Of a stretch of 64,000 nt of DNA, positions 12,290-23,101 are shown piece after piece (the stretch's first letter is position 1; every line of letters starts with the position of its first letter). The DNA comes from Riptortus pedestris (Eukaryota > Arthropoda > Insecta > Hemiptera > Alydidae), in assembly GCA_019009955.1 (NCBI GenBank), contig CM032229.1, positions 192,796,501-192,860,500 on the forward strand. Reading direction: 5' to 3'. The translations under genes were made by a program, and so were the position numbers. The notes below the pieces were generated by a model. The model did not search any database. It saw nothing but the letters and a program-made list of their open reading frames with translations, and was not told the origin of the DNA.

Positions 12290-13038
12290 TAACTTCAATA
12301 CCCTGAATTCCAGAATGTTCACGAACCCAAATTGATTTGCGTAATACTCTAAATTCCTGAATGTCCACTAATCCAAATTGATTTAAGTAATACCCTAAAT
12401 TCCAGAATCTCCAGTAATCCAAATTGATTTAAGTAATATCCTTAATTGCAGAATGTCCACAAATCCAAATTGATTTAAGTAATATCCTAAATTCCAGAAT
12501 GTCCACGAATCCAAATTGATTTAAGTAATATCCTAAATTCCAGAATGTCCACGAATCCAAATTGATTTAAGTAATATCCTAAATTCCAGAATGTCCACGA
12601 ATCCAAATTGATTTAAGTAATATCCTAAATTCCAGAATGTCCACGAATCCAAATTGATTTAAGTAATACCCTAAATTCCAGAAAGTCCACGAATCCAAAT
12701 TGATTTAAGTAATACCCTAAATTCCAGAATGTCCAGTAATCCAAATTGATTTAAGTAATATCCTTAATTGCAGAATGTCCACAAATCCAAATTGATTTAA
12801 GTAATATCCTAAATTCCAGAATGTCCACGAATCCAAATTGATTTAAGTAATACCCTAAATTCCAGAATGTCCACGAATCCAAATTGATTTAAGTAATACC
12901 CTAAATTCCAGAATGTCCAGTAATCCAAATTGATTTAAGTAATATCCTTAATTGCAGAATGTCCACAAATCCAAATTGATTTAAGTAATATCCTAAATTC
13001 CAGAATGTCCACTAATCCAAATTGATTTGAGTAATAGT
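12290..13038. repeat. 46-bp minisatellite, about 16 units
   Basis: Head-to-tail units of 46 bp (core CTAAATTCCAGAATGTCC and AATCCAAATTGATTTAAGTA). A marker variant pair (GTCCAGTAATCC then CCTTAATTGCAG) occurs near 12400-12450, 12730-12770 and 12920-12955. The spacings are 322 and 184 bp (7 and 4 units), which shows block duplication. The first and last units are the most diverged, as expected at array edges. Confidence 0.95.
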
Positions 13039-14132
13039 GTTTCGTAAGAGAAACATTTATTTTTGCCAAATTTGTTTTTAGAAATGGTCGTGAATTGAAT
13101 AATTGTTTATTGATTGTAGTGTAATTTTATTGTCTGTATAGAATGTAATTGTTTTGTATTTTGTATGATACGTAGCCTTTTGAGAATAGCCAAATTCTCG
13201 GCCTGATTATTTGTGCAATGTCACCCTTACTTAAACTTTTGGATGAACTTGCTGGAAATAAACTCCATTTTTTAACAGTTACTTCATTGAGGAAATAAAT
13301 TTAAAAAATCAATATCAAATAAAGCAATGATGGTGTTGACAAAATAATTTTTTTTTTTTTATACCAAGGTTTGTATAATGTTCAGAGACATGAAAACCAG
13401 TATTTTCCAATGTTTAGTTCTTATTTGAGGGTGCATTTTGTTTAGGTTTCCATTTTACTTAGGTTTGCACTAAGCTCTGTTGCTTGTTCATTTATAAAGA
13501 TATTTATTTTACAAAAGCCATGTTAAAGTCCAACTTGAGATTATGTGTAGATACTTTCCAATGCACTATGACATGAGTTAAATTAAGTTAACTTATTGCA
13601 ATTATTTTTAAGAGATATTGGCAAAGAGCTGTCATGCTGGATTACTAATATTTTCTCATTCCGATATAAGGTTTATCTACAGATGGCCAATAAAGGCTGG
13701 AACGTCATAGTGAAATAAATATATTGATACTTTCGGGTCAAGAGCTGTAGACAGTTTTATTTCCTACAAAGTAAATATTTATGTTCTCAATATAACACAT
13801 ATTCTGCTTATTTTTGGAGCTTTTGTGAGGTTAAAATTTGTGAAATTTTGAAGGAGAAAAGAAATTTATTATCAAACCTACGAATTTTAACAACTAAATT
13901 TCATTTATTGAAAAAATTAAAATATTCCTACCTAGGCTTTATGATTTTGTTAATATTTTATACATGAGACAGTCATTTATTGTCCAACATTTCTCATTGA
14001 CTTTTATCTGCAATTTATACATTAAAATTAGGAGACGATTTCATTAACCAGCAAAATGGGTTAAGAAGAAGGAAGATTTTGGAGTGAAATGATATAAATA
14101 GTTCTTAATTTTTCAGCTTCTTTTAGGGATAC

Positions 14133-14137
<5 letters not shown>
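13039..14137. other. No feature recognised
   Basis: About 1.1 kb of AT-rich sequence with no ORF, repeat or RNA signature that I can support. Confidence 0.4.

Positions 14138-14191
<54 letters not shown>
14138..14191. repeat. (TA)n microsatellite
   Basis: Pure TA, 54 bp, immediately 5' of a SINE. Another TA run follows the SINE tail at 14409-14430. Confidence 0.95.
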
Positions 14192-14193
<2 letters not shown>

Positions 14194-14408
14194 GCTCAGG
14201 CTAGCCATGTGAGTTAAAGCGTTGTCCTTTATCTCACATGGCAAACCTAGAGTGGCGAGTTCGATTCTCGCCTGGGCAAAGGAAATTATTTAGTGACGAC
14301 ATTTATTAAATAACATCCTAAAATCCCAGCCTGGCTAGAAAAGGGTGGTAACCTGTAGATAACTCTTCCCAATTAGCCTGAGTTGCAAAAAGTGGACGTT
14401 AATAAATA
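14192..14408 (+). mobile_element. tRNA-derived SINE, complete
   Basis: GGGCTCAGGCTAGCCATG and GAGTTAAAGCGTTG (A-box region), GAGTTCGATTCTCG (B box), GTGACGACATTTATTAAATAA, GGCTAGAAAAGGGTGGTAACC, and a 3' end CCCAATTAGCCTGAGTTGC then AAAAAGTGGACGTTAATAAATAA. About 217 bp and the best full-length representative in the window. TA-rich DNA lies on both sides. Confidence 0.82.
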
Positions 14409-14730
14409 ATATATATATATATATATATATTTCTTTGCACATTTCCCATGCACAAAGAGCATTTATTTACTACATGTACCATACTACTGTAGTATATAAC
14501 ATGTATGTTCATAATACATCATGATTTTGTATACAAGAAATGTAGTTCATAAATTTGTTGTTCGAATTAAAAAAAATAAAAAGAAAAGAAGGAAAGAAGA
14601 AATAAAATATAGCTAAAGAAAGAACAAATAATCAGAGTGAGGGAATATTCTGGTCCTTGGATGTATTTTTTGCAATTTTGTCAACTAATTCGTTTTCGTA
14701 GAGTCTGGCATGTCCTTTGACCCAAGTCAA

Positions 14731-14786
<56 letters not shown>

Positions 14787-14791
<5 letters not shown>

Positions 14792-16038
14792 TGGGAATAA
14801 GTTTTAATTTTTTTTATGGTGAAAAAAAAAACAAATTGGAATAGAGAAATAAAAAAGTACTTTATTCAAAATAATTTTCATTTGAAGCGACAACCTGGGC
14901 CCATCTTTCAGGCAGTAAACGGATTCCTCGAGCGAAGAATTGTATATCTTTCGACGCAATCCAGTCATCGACCCATTTTTTAACATCCTCGTACGTGGTA
15001 AAGCGCTGCCTAGAAAGTGCTGACTGCATAGGCCGGAACAAATGATAATCTGAAGGGGCAATGTCTGGTGAATACGGCGGGTGGGGTAGGACCTCCCAGT
15101 ATGGTCTGTTCTAGGTATGTCCGGACGGGATGACCAACATGGGGCCTAGCATTGTCGTGCTGCAAAATCAACTTTCATGTCTATCACGCCAATCAGGTCG
15201 TTTTTCTTGAATAGCTCGTTTCAAACATATTAACTGAAGTCGGTAAAGTCGGGAATTAATAGTTTCAGCAGCTCATAGTAGACCACACCCCGCATGTCCC
15301 ACCAGATACAGAGCATCACCTTTAAGCCATGAATATTGCGCTTGGGTGTTGATGAACCTGGTTCACCTGGCTTCACCCATGCAAGTTTACGTTTAGGATT
15401 GTCATAGTGAATCCATTTTTCATCGCCAGTGATGATCCGATGCAAAAAACTCTTTCTTCTTTGTCGATCAAGCAACATTTCGCTAGTGACCAAAGGGGTC
15501 TTTCAATATCCCTTTCCTTCAACTCGTATGGCGTCCAATTTTCTGCCTTCAGAACCATTCCCAGAACATGTAGCCATTTTCCAATGGTGGATCGATCAAC
15601 ACCTAATGCTGTAGCCAACTCTTCAAGGGTCTGACAAGGATCAATGTCAAGCAACTACTGAAGTTCCTCGTCTTGAAACTTTTTTGGGGCACCATCGAGT
15701 TCTTTGTCATCGACATTAAAGTCACCACTTTTGAAGCGCTTGAACCAATATCTGCAAATCACCTCCAATGGAGCATGGTCACCATAAACATCCACATATC
15801 AAGCGATACTTTTCTGCAGCACTTTTCTTTAAAAGATAGTAGTGAAGCAGAACTTCCCGCAAATGCTGTTTTTTTGGAACATATTCCATGATATAAGAAA
15901 TCTAGATGTTAACACTCCAAGCAAAAGTTATGTACTGTGTTTATCACCTTACTAACACCCTTTCTTAATCCATGTATGGAAGATTAGATAAGATGTAAGA
16001 GATAACAATTAAAAAAAAAAAAAAAAAACTTATTCCCA

Positions 16039-16043
<5 letters not shown>
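14787..16043 (-). mobile_element. Mariner transposon, full length but inactive (1257 bp)
   Basis: Terminal inverted repeats GGGTATGGGAATAAG (left) and CTTATTCCCATACCC (right) bound a mariner-sized element, with TA on both sides as required by mariner. It sits inside a (TA)n microsatellite: 14736-14786 at the left and 16044-16098 at the right. The transposase is on the - strand. The ends look intact while the gene is broken. Confidence 0.92.
14862..15889 (-). pseudogene. Mariner transposase pseudogene (DD34D)
   Basis: Starts on the - strand at 15889 with MEYVPKKQHLREVLLHYYLL and KKSAAEKYR, the usual mariner amino terminus. DPCQTLEELATALGVDRSTI (second helix-turn-helix) follows, then WTPYELKERDIER and TGDEKWIHYDNPKRK (first catalytic Asp). 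Next come WVKPGEP, IHGLKVMLCIWWDMRGVVYY, and HPPYSPDIAP-type sequence near 15080. The last part recalls DYHLF, SRQRFTTYEDVKKWVDDW and RGIRLLPERW in shifted frames. Stops and at least three frameshifts interrupt it, so it is non-functional. It is nearest to the mauritiana-type mariners by motif. Confidence 0.9.
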
Positions 16044-16098
<55 letters not shown>

Positions 16099-16206
16099 TC
16101 ATTTAGCATTTTGATGTGGTGTATACAAACTGATATATTTAAGATTTTCAATTTTGGCCTCCCTAACAGCCCCTCAACTTAAGATAGAATTCAGTCAGAA
16201 AAGTGG

Positions 16207-16258
<52 letters not shown>

Positions 16259-16570
16259 TTTTTCTTTATAGGTTATTGTATTTATAGTGTGCTAGAGCTA
16301 GTAAATGTCATTACAGGCAAAAAAGAAGGTCCACTTAACATGAGCAAACAAGTACTTGGCTTATGCTCATTGTACACAAATTAATAATTAAATAAATTAT
16401 TTAGAATTCCTAACTGTAGGCAATTAAGAAGTGGATTTATGTACCGCTTAAAATATTATTATCATTAATCAAGTTCATAATTCATGCAGAATCAAATTTA
16501 AACCTGGCAACTGAAATTATCATCAGATTCTGAGTTGGTATTCTGGCAGGTGGAAGTGACTTCTAATGTA
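16099..16570. other. AT-rich DNA with (TA)n at 16213-16253; no gene recognised
   Basis: Apart from one pure TA run, no coding or mobile-element signature is visible. The open frame across the TA run is low complexity. Confidence 0.4.
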
Positions 16571-16574
16571 AGTA

Positions 16575-16805
16575 GGATGAAAAAATTGTTGGCTACGCTT
16601 CCACTATAATAATTTATTAAAACGGCAAAGTGCATTCGATGCTGTGCATCATCGCCAGTGCGGTGTAACACTGTTATGGAAGCTCGGCAAGCTCAACCTA
16701 CTGGCACACTGTTACACGGCACTGACGATGATGCACAGCATCAAAAGCGCTTTGCCGTTTTAATAAATTATTATAGTGGAAGAGTAGCCAACAATTTTTT
16801 CATCC
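16575..16805. mobile_element. Fold-back MITE (231 bp) flanked by TA
   Basis: Two arms of about 98 bp, inverted and about 93% identical by eye, share GGATGAAAAAATTGTTGGCTAC, CCACTATAATAATTTATTAA, AACGGCAAAG and GATGCTGTGCATCATCG. They surround a spacer of about 35 bp. TA lies on both sides (16573-16574 and 16806-16807), consistent with a Tc1/mariner-mobilised MITE. The palindrome could be extended by one base each side (GTAGGATG/CATCCTAC). Confidence 0.85.
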
Positions 16806-16976
16806 TACATATATCATCAGATTGTTAATTCAGATGGGTTGTATAGCGGTGGATTCTTGTTATTGATGTAGGCTCATTTTTCACTCTTCCTGCTGATATT
16901 TTGTTGAATTTTGTATTTTTTGAAAATGTGTGTGTTCATTACATGAGCAATACATTTCTGTAGTTTTTGTGGTGCT

Positions 16977-17893
16977 TTAGCAGATTTCCCCTGAGGGAAA
17001 GATATGTATATATATATGTGTGTGTGTGTGTGTGTTATCACTCTAGCGGTCGCTATTTTTTTTTGATCGTTACTAAAATTGATATTTATTATTCATTTTA
17101 TGTAAAAAGAAAGATCAAGTCCGTTAATGGCTGAATCGGATAAGTAGGAGGAGAGGGGGAGAGGGGTTTAAAGGTGAGAATTTTCGAAAATTCGAAATAT
17201 CTTTGTTATTATACGTCGGATCGAAATATTCTATAAAATCAATCTTATTGTAAATTGAATGAGCTATAAATAAAGTTACATACATTTATCCTCTATCTTG
17301 AGTATCAACCGATATATTTGCATTTTTCAGTTTTTTGCCTTCAGCAAACCCCACCTTCAACTCACGTTACATAAACAATACTCTGTTATCTCATGAACCA
17401 CTTTATTACAAGGTTAAATTCCAAATATTGTTTTCATTGAACTTTTGCTTTGTCAGATATATGCAAAAACGCTCTGTTGATTCCCCCCCCCCCCCTTCTT
17501 TTCTTCTTTGATTACTAAAATTAGGGGCTTAGTCATGTGAGTTAAAGGGTGATTGAGATATAACTAATTCTGATTCATTACAAATTACAACACTAGCTAA
17601 TTTTTTTTTTTCAATAAAATTAATATGCAATATTCAGATATATTTCATTAATTGTTTGTCACTCCAGTCTATCTATCTATTCAGCACTACGAGGTTGGCT
17701 GTCCTGTTTGTTTACAATTCAGCCGCTTTCCGTTGTAGAGATTAATAACGAGTATTGTAAATTGACTGAAAGATTTCTCATTACCGTTTGTATTTGTAAA
17801 CATTCACGGTGGTGTCACCTGTATGTATACTTATTTATTGTATACCTTCCCGTGGGAAGTCTGCTTAGTTTACGCAGCCCCTGCGTGACGGAC
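16977..17893 (-). mobile_element. Family A element, near complete (about 917 bp)
   Basis: Left end TTAGCAGATTTCCCCTGAGGGAAA (3' terminus); the conserved 3' block is deleted and replaced by a short TA-TG microsatellite. The core follows (TATCACTCTAGCGG, AAGAAAGATCAAGTCC, GTCGGATCGAAA). The 5' half is the long form with GAGGTTGGCTGTCCTGTTTGTTTACAATTCAG. Right end GGGAAGTCTGCTTAGTTTACGCAGCCCCTGCGTGACGGAC (5' terminus). Confidence 0.8.
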
Positions 17894-17949
17894 TTTTCTA
17901 TACAGATTCCGGTCTAATTATTAATTTTTGTTTGTCAGAATTGCGAGTG

Positions 17950-18031
17950 ATGGCCGGGCGAAGAGGGTTGGTCGATAATATCGAAGAAGCGGATGAAGAT
18001 GAAGAGACAGAAGAGGCATCAATCAAGTCAG
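17950..18031 (+). CDS. Possible first exon of an unrecognised protein (acidic amino terminus)
   Basis: ATG at 17950 (purine at -3) opens 27 codons: MAGRRGLVDNIEEADEDEET followed by EEASIKS. It then meets a donor-like CAG|GTAACA with GT at 18032. The base composition (GC-richer, codon-like) differs from the AT-rich surroundings. No family recognised. It could be a captured host exon, the start of a transposase gene, or chance. It lies between a family A 5' end and a family B fragment. Confidence 0.25.
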
Positions 18032-18081
18032 GTAACAGGCCTAACCTAGACAAGTTTTTCGGCAAACATGTTTAATAAGTG

Positions 18082-18747
18082 GTACCAACATTTCTAGGGA
18101 CGGGCTGGAGTGGGGGTTGTAAGGGAGGCCTGAAGTTAAAAATAGCGGTATTTCGTTTCCTATTTGTTTTTCGGCAAATATGCACAGGATAAAAGTTGTC
18201 TATTTTGTTATGTAGAGTAACTTTAGATATATTCACTTTTGTCGTATAACAAATTATAAACGAGAAATACACTAAAAACTAAACTGGGGGCCAACATTAT
18301 TATTGAGCACTAACGATTGAACCAAATTTAACAAAACTCGGTATGTAAATTAGCATTGATTCTTCCATGATTATAAGCTATATTAAAATTTCAGGGGGCA
18401 ACTTAGAGTGGGGGCTGTAAAGGGAGCATTGTATGAGAGATAGCCGAACTTCGTTTCCTATTGGTTTTTCGGTAAACATGCTCATATAAAAGATGTTCAT
18501 TTTGTTATTTAGAGTAACTTTTGTTATATCCACTGTTGTCGTAAATTGAAGTAAACACGAGATTTAGTATAGGCACATTATGGCAAATGATGTTATGTTT
18601 TAGTCTTATATGATAGTTCTAAGTATGATTCGGATTAGTGAGTTTATAAATCTTCGCCCCCCCCCTCATTTATTTATTTTCCCTAAAAAATAACATTATT
18701 ACTTGTTTCCAATAGAAATGTAAACTATAAGAGGATTCCTGTTATTT
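18082..18747 (+). mobile_element. Family B fragment (two internal units plus downstream module)
   Basis: Starts within a unit (CAACATTTCTAGGGACGGGC, GTGGGGGTTGTAAGGGAGGCC). It passes through a second unit, then a non-repeat module (GATGTTATGTTTTAGTCTTATATGATAGTT, ATGATTCGGATTAGTGAG) that recurs in the longer family B copy at 30.54-30.70 kb. No terminal hairpin; it is cut at a mariner relic. Confidence 0.7.
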
Positions 18748-18761
18748 CATGACTTGACGAT

Positions 18762-19300
18762 GAGGATACACCTGTAAATGTCAGAGAATCTCGATCTGTA
18801 AAGAAAAAAATGGTTCCTGTATTTATCAGATCGAGTGGAATTGTAGAGCGTGTTGTTTTGGACACACAGAAGACAGGCAAAAGGTACACCGTGCAGTGCC
18901 TGCCAAAAGTCATAGGATCCCTGAAAAACCTTCGACCCAAGTCAAGAATGGACACCTGGTACCTCCGCTATGACAACGCTCCAGCTCACCGTGCCAGGGC
19001 TGCACCGAGTATTTGCCCACTACTGGACTGAAACTTCATGAGCAGCCTCCTTCCAGTCCAGACCATGGTCCCTGTCACTTAGCACTGTTCCCCCATGTGA
19101 AAATGAAGCTGAAAGGAAACCGTTTTTCTCCTGACGAGGACCTTCTGAGGGTTTGGGACAACGAATGTGCCTCGCTACCGGATGATATTTTGCAGAGCTG
19201 GATTAAGGACGAATGGAGAAGTGTATTGAATGTGGTGGAAATTATTTCGAGAAAATTAAATATATAAAGCTGTATTGCAAAACTTTTGTAGTGACCTACG
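18762..19300 (+). pseudogene. Mariner transposase, carboxy-terminal relic
   Basis: From about 18800 the frame reads VKKKMVPVFIRSSGIVERVV and KTGKRYTVQCLPKVIG, then YDNAPAHRARA containing the second catalytic Asp. A frame change at about 19010 leads to PPSSPDHGPCHLALFPHVKM, KLKGNRFSPDEDLL and LPDDILQSWI. The order (DNA.AHRA / PPYSPDLAPCDFFLFP / LKG..F) is that of the mariner carboxy half. The first Asp and the whole amino half are missing. TA follows at 19291 after TGTAGTGACCTACG, a possible right terminus. Confidence 0.75.
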
Positions 19301-19325
19301 TATATATCTATATATATATATATAT

Positions 19326-20427
19326 AAAATTGTAACCTCTGTCTGTACATTGATTTTTTTCGCGAAATTTCACGATAACTTTTCGTTTCACATGTCATAG
19401 ACACCATATCTGCATTTTGTTTCTTTCGTGTATGTTTGTTTGTTTGTTTGTTTGTTTGTTACCTTTTCACGCATAAACGGCTGAACCGAATTTTATGAAA
19501 CTTGGTATGTATATTACTACTAACCCAACTTAGACTTTAGGCTATATTAATTTTCTCTGAGGCGAACAGGAGTGGGGGTTATAAGGGAAGCCTGAAATTA
19601 AAAATAGCGATATTTCGTTTTCTATTGGTTTTTCGGCAAATATGCACATAACAAAAGTTGTTAATTTTGTTATTTAGAGTAACTTTTGTTATATACACTT
19701 TTGTCGTATACCGAAGTTTAAAAGCGTTATACGCTAAAAATTATACCGGGAGTCGACAATATTATTTGCCAAAAAAGACTCAACAGCACTAAATAAAACT
19801 CGGTATGTGTATTAGCAGTAAGGCCTTCATTATAATAAGCTGTACCATTATTTCTAGAGACGAGCAGGAGTAGGGGTTGTAGGGGCGGCCTGAAATTAAA
19901 ATTAGAAATATTTCGTTTCCTATAGAATTTTAGGCAATTATGCACATAACAAAAGTTGTTTATTTTGTTATTTGGAGTAACTTTTATCATATGCACTTTT
20001 GTCGTATACCGAATTATAAACGAGATATACGTTAAAAACTACTGCGGGAGCCAACAATGTTATTGGGCACTAACGGCTGAACCGAACTTAACAAAGCTCG
20101 GTATGTAAATTAGCATAAATTCTTCCATAATTATAAGTTATATTAAAATTTTTAGGTTCGAACGGGAGGGGGGTTATAAGGGAGGCCTGAAATAAAAATT
20201 CACCATATTTACATGTATAAGAGACGGGAAATATAAAAATATCGAAGACAGTGAAGCCTTATCGAACAAATATTCTATTATTAGCAAATCCACGGCAACG
20301 ACGGGTATCAATCCTAAACACTGGGACGGGTAAATGTCAAAATATTGTGCAATGTAAAGCCTGCTAAAAAATACTATCACCATTCAGCCTCAAATGAATT
20401 CCCGGGCGAAGCCGGGTATCTGAGCTA

Positions 20428-20430
<3 letters not shown>
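19326..20430 (+). mobile_element. Family B element, complete (about 1.1 kb)
   Basis: 5' head AAAATTGTAACCTCTGTCTG, TTTTTTTCGCGAAATTTCAC and a (TTTG)n run, then ACGGCTGAACCGAATTTTATG. Two to three internal units of about 298 bp follow (GGAGTGGGGGTTATAAGGGA, AACAAAAGTTGTT...AACTTTTGTTAT). A 3' module (GTCAAAATATTGTGCAATG) ends in the hairpin CCCGGGCGAAGCCGGG, then TATCTGAGCTAGTA and (TA)n. No ORF of note. The hairpin followed after 8 nt by CTAG resembles a Helitron 3' end. The superfamily assignment is inference. Confidence 0.8.

Positions 20431-20490
<60 letters not shown>
20431..20490. repeat. (TA)n microsatellite at family B / family A junction
   Basis: Pure TA between the 3' end of a family B element and the 3' block of a family A element. 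Family B therefore probably inserted in the microsatellite of family A. Confidence 0.9.
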
Positions 20491-20494
<4 letters not shown>

Positions 20495-20615
20495 AACGGA
20501 ACTCATTTTGGTCATCTTCTAGGTAGAATCGATGAACATTTGAAGAAATGTTTCTAAAATTGGGTCATGAGTGCAACCTCAAAAGGTGAGCTCCCTTAAA
20601 GGAAATAGCTAAAAA
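20491..20615 (+). mobile_element. Family A element, 3' end fragment
   Basis: TTTGAACGGAACTCATTTTG, GGTAGAATCGATGAACATTTG, GAGTGCAACCTCAAAAGGTG and a decayed terminus CCCTTAAAGGAAATAGCTAA. Confidence 0.7.
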
Positions 20616-20848
20616 TGTAATCTATACCCCTACTTTAGCGTTATTTATAAATTTCTAATCTCCTTGAGACATTCCATCAACAAATGTGGTAGTCAGCGGG
20701 CAATTAGTGGCAGCTGTTTACTCCTGTTTAGTAATTCATTATGGAGTTTGCCTAGTTGGATTTACTAATCAACACTTAGCAAATATTGAACAAGCAATGG
20801 AGGCATCTCTAGTCCTAACAGAAATGGGAACATTCTTAATATTTAAAA

Positions 20849-22083
20849 GTCCGTCACGCAGGAGTTGTGTAAACTAAGCAGATTTCCCTCATGAAGTTTA
20901 GTAATAGATAAATCGACATACTGTTAACACAACACCGCTGTGAATATTAAGTGAATAAATACAGACGATAGTAAGAAACCTCCCGACGGGAAGCGTCTCA
21001 AATGTAAAGAAACAGATCTGCCAACCTCACACCGGAAAGAAAAACAAGTACTGAAACATATCAGAATATGGCTTATTAATTTTATAGAAAACTCTACTAA
21101 ATCTATTACAGTAATTTATAATGAATCAGAATAATTTTTATTTCAATCAATCAAATTTTAGTAGTCCAAGAACTTAAGACAGGGGTGGAGGAGTGTCACC
21201 AGAACATATTTGCATGTATCTCGTATAATAAAAGTCTCTTGAATATAATATTCCGTATTTAACCTTTAATGAAGTGGTTCATGATATAACAGCTTATTAT
21301 AAATATAACATGAGTAGGAGTAATATCGCGGTTAATATTCATGATACAGAAAATATGTATAGAACAATATTGTTACAAAAGTTAAATACATAAAAAATTA
21401 AACAGAGATAGTCACGTATTTGTGAAGTGCGAGGTAGATCAAAGAAGCCGACAAAGGATCGAGTTAGTTCGAGTCCTGTTCTGGAAGGATCTGGGTCGTC
21501 CCTTAGATGTTTTCCCGCCAGTCTATATAAGACACCCTGGCCGACCCTAGTCAGGTTTAGTTTGATCTCAAGTGCTCATATGTGCAGTCAGTGCGACTTA
21601 GTGCAGTGCGGTAAAGGGTTTTTATAAGAAGAACAGTGTTGTGCCGTGACTGTAAGTAACAGTTTAGTGCCGTGTTAAAGGACAGTGCAGTGCCGTCTTT
21701 TGGTGTAATTCAGTGACCGTGAGTGAATTATCGGACTGTGTAATAACTAGAACAGTGAAGCTGTCAGTGCATACTGTGAGTAGTAATTAAGAACAATTAA
21801 CCAAGTGTGTAGTGTATTCTAAATAAATTGTGCAGTGATAAAAACTGTGAAGTTTGTGTGTGTTTAATTTTGCAATCCAAAAGAACTCTTATAAACAACG
21901 TTTATTACAGGTTTTGTAATAAAAACGTAACAATATTTATAGATCATTTAATTTGCAATAAAATCTATACAATGTTTCAATCCGACGTATAGAAAGGGAG
22001 TCCATTAACGAAGTCGATCTTTCTTTTTACATAAAACGATTAAATATGGGTTTGGTAACGATCAAACAATAACTGGACCGCTG
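20849..22083 (+). mobile_element. Family A element interrupted by a solo LTR
   Basis: Starts GTCCGTCACGCAGGAG and shows the long-form 5' half (TTTTAGTAGTCCAAGAACTTAAGAC, CATATTTGCATGTATCTCG). It is broken at GTATAGAACAATAT by the LTR at 21371-21932 and resumes ATATTTATAGATCATTTAAT...TCCGACGTATAG. The 3' end is lost. It runs directly into an inverted core fragment (22084-22246). Confidence 0.82.
21371..21932 (+). mobile_element. Solo LTR (562 bp), probably Ty3/Gypsy-like
   Basis: Starts TGTTAC and ends GTAACA, with a 4-bp target duplication ATAT on both sides (21367-21370, 21933-21936). Removing the LTR and one ATAT restores the uninterrupted family A sequence. It contains a TATA box (TATATAA, 21524-21530), a candidate start near GTCAGGTTTAG about 32 bp downstream, an AATAAA signal at 21822-21827, and a zone of GTGCAGTG/GTGCCGTG repeats. 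No internal region or second LTR is present, so it is the product of LTR-LTR recombination. The LTR strand is set by TATA and poly(A) order. Confidence 0.82.
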
Positions 22084-22246
22084 GGTTTAGAGGTGAGGAA
22101 TTTCGAAAATTCTTAATATCTCCATTATTATGAGTCGGATCGAAAAATTGTATAGAACCAATCTTTAGCAAATTGAATGTTCTATAAACGATCTTATGAT
22201 GATGATTTGTTACACCATCTTCAATTTTAACCGAGATATTTGCATT
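22084..22246 (-). mobile_element. Family A core fragment
   Basis: Reverse-orientation core blocks (GTTTAGAGGTGAGGAATTTCG, GAGTCGGATCGAAAAATTG, TTTTAACCGAGATATTTGCA) wedged between the preceding + copy and the following complete - copy. Confidence 0.7.
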
Positions 22247-22363
22247 TTAGCAGATTTCCCTTAAATGAAATCAGCTATTGAGGTCGTATTCATGACGCGA
22301 TCTTCGAAATATTTCTTCAAATGTTCATCGATCCTACCCAGGAGATGACGAAAATGACGTCCG

Positions 22364-22419
<56 letters not shown>

Positions 22420-22883
22420 ACCGCTCTAGTGGTCGCAATTATTGTATAATTGTTACAAAACTCGATATTTAGTCGTTTTATGAAAGACCAAGTGCGTTAA
22501 CGGCTAAAATCGGACCAGGGGATGGGAGTTTTGAGGGGGAGAATTTTGAAAATTCGAAATATCTCTATTACTATAAGTCGGATCGAAAAAGTGTATTGAA
22601 CCAATCTTATAGCAAATTAAATATACTATAATTATTGTTATATAGATTTATTCTCTATCTTGAATACTTACCGAGATATTTGCATTTTTCAGTTTTGATC
22701 CTTCAGTATGCCCCCATTTCTACTAGTGTTACATAAACAATACTCTGTTGTGTTATAAACTACATTATTTGAAGCTGAAATACCATATATTGTTCTCATT
22801 GAACTTTTGCTTTTCGAGATAAATGAGAATACGTGGCACACAAGGGAAATCTGCTTAGTTAACGCAGCCCCTGCGTGACGGAC
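22247..22883 (-). mobile_element. Family A element, complete (637 bp)
   Basis: TTAGCAGATTTCCCTTAAATGAAATC at the left (3' end) and GGGAAATCTGCTTAGTTAAC then GCAGCCCCTGCGTGACGGAC at the right (5' end). A (TA)n run at 22369-22416 occupies the fixed microsatellite site, next to GTTACCGCTCTAG. Confidence 0.88.
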
Positions 22884-23101
22884 TTTTTTTTATAATTAGA
22901 AATTATTTGGGTAAATAAAATTGTGCGGGTTTAGATATGCAGGAGCGAGGTGCATCGTAGAACGGAGGAGAGGCCTTGACCTACACTCAACAGCTGACTA
23001 TAATGCAATTCAAATCACCTCCGATATAACTGCATAATTATTCAACATTTCAATATCGGCTGTTGCCATCCCTCAGCATTGGACAACCTCACTTTAAAAA
23101 C

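Noticed and set aside
15407..15891. Plus-strand ORFs across the mariner (15407-15634, 15429-15614, 15673-15891)
   Set aside because: They are shadows of the minus-strand transposase pseudogene.
17520..17550. SINE 5' fragment (GGGGCTTAGTCATGTGAGTTAAAGGGT)
   Set aside because: It is only about 28 bp and lies inside a family A element with no B box or body. Too short to claim.
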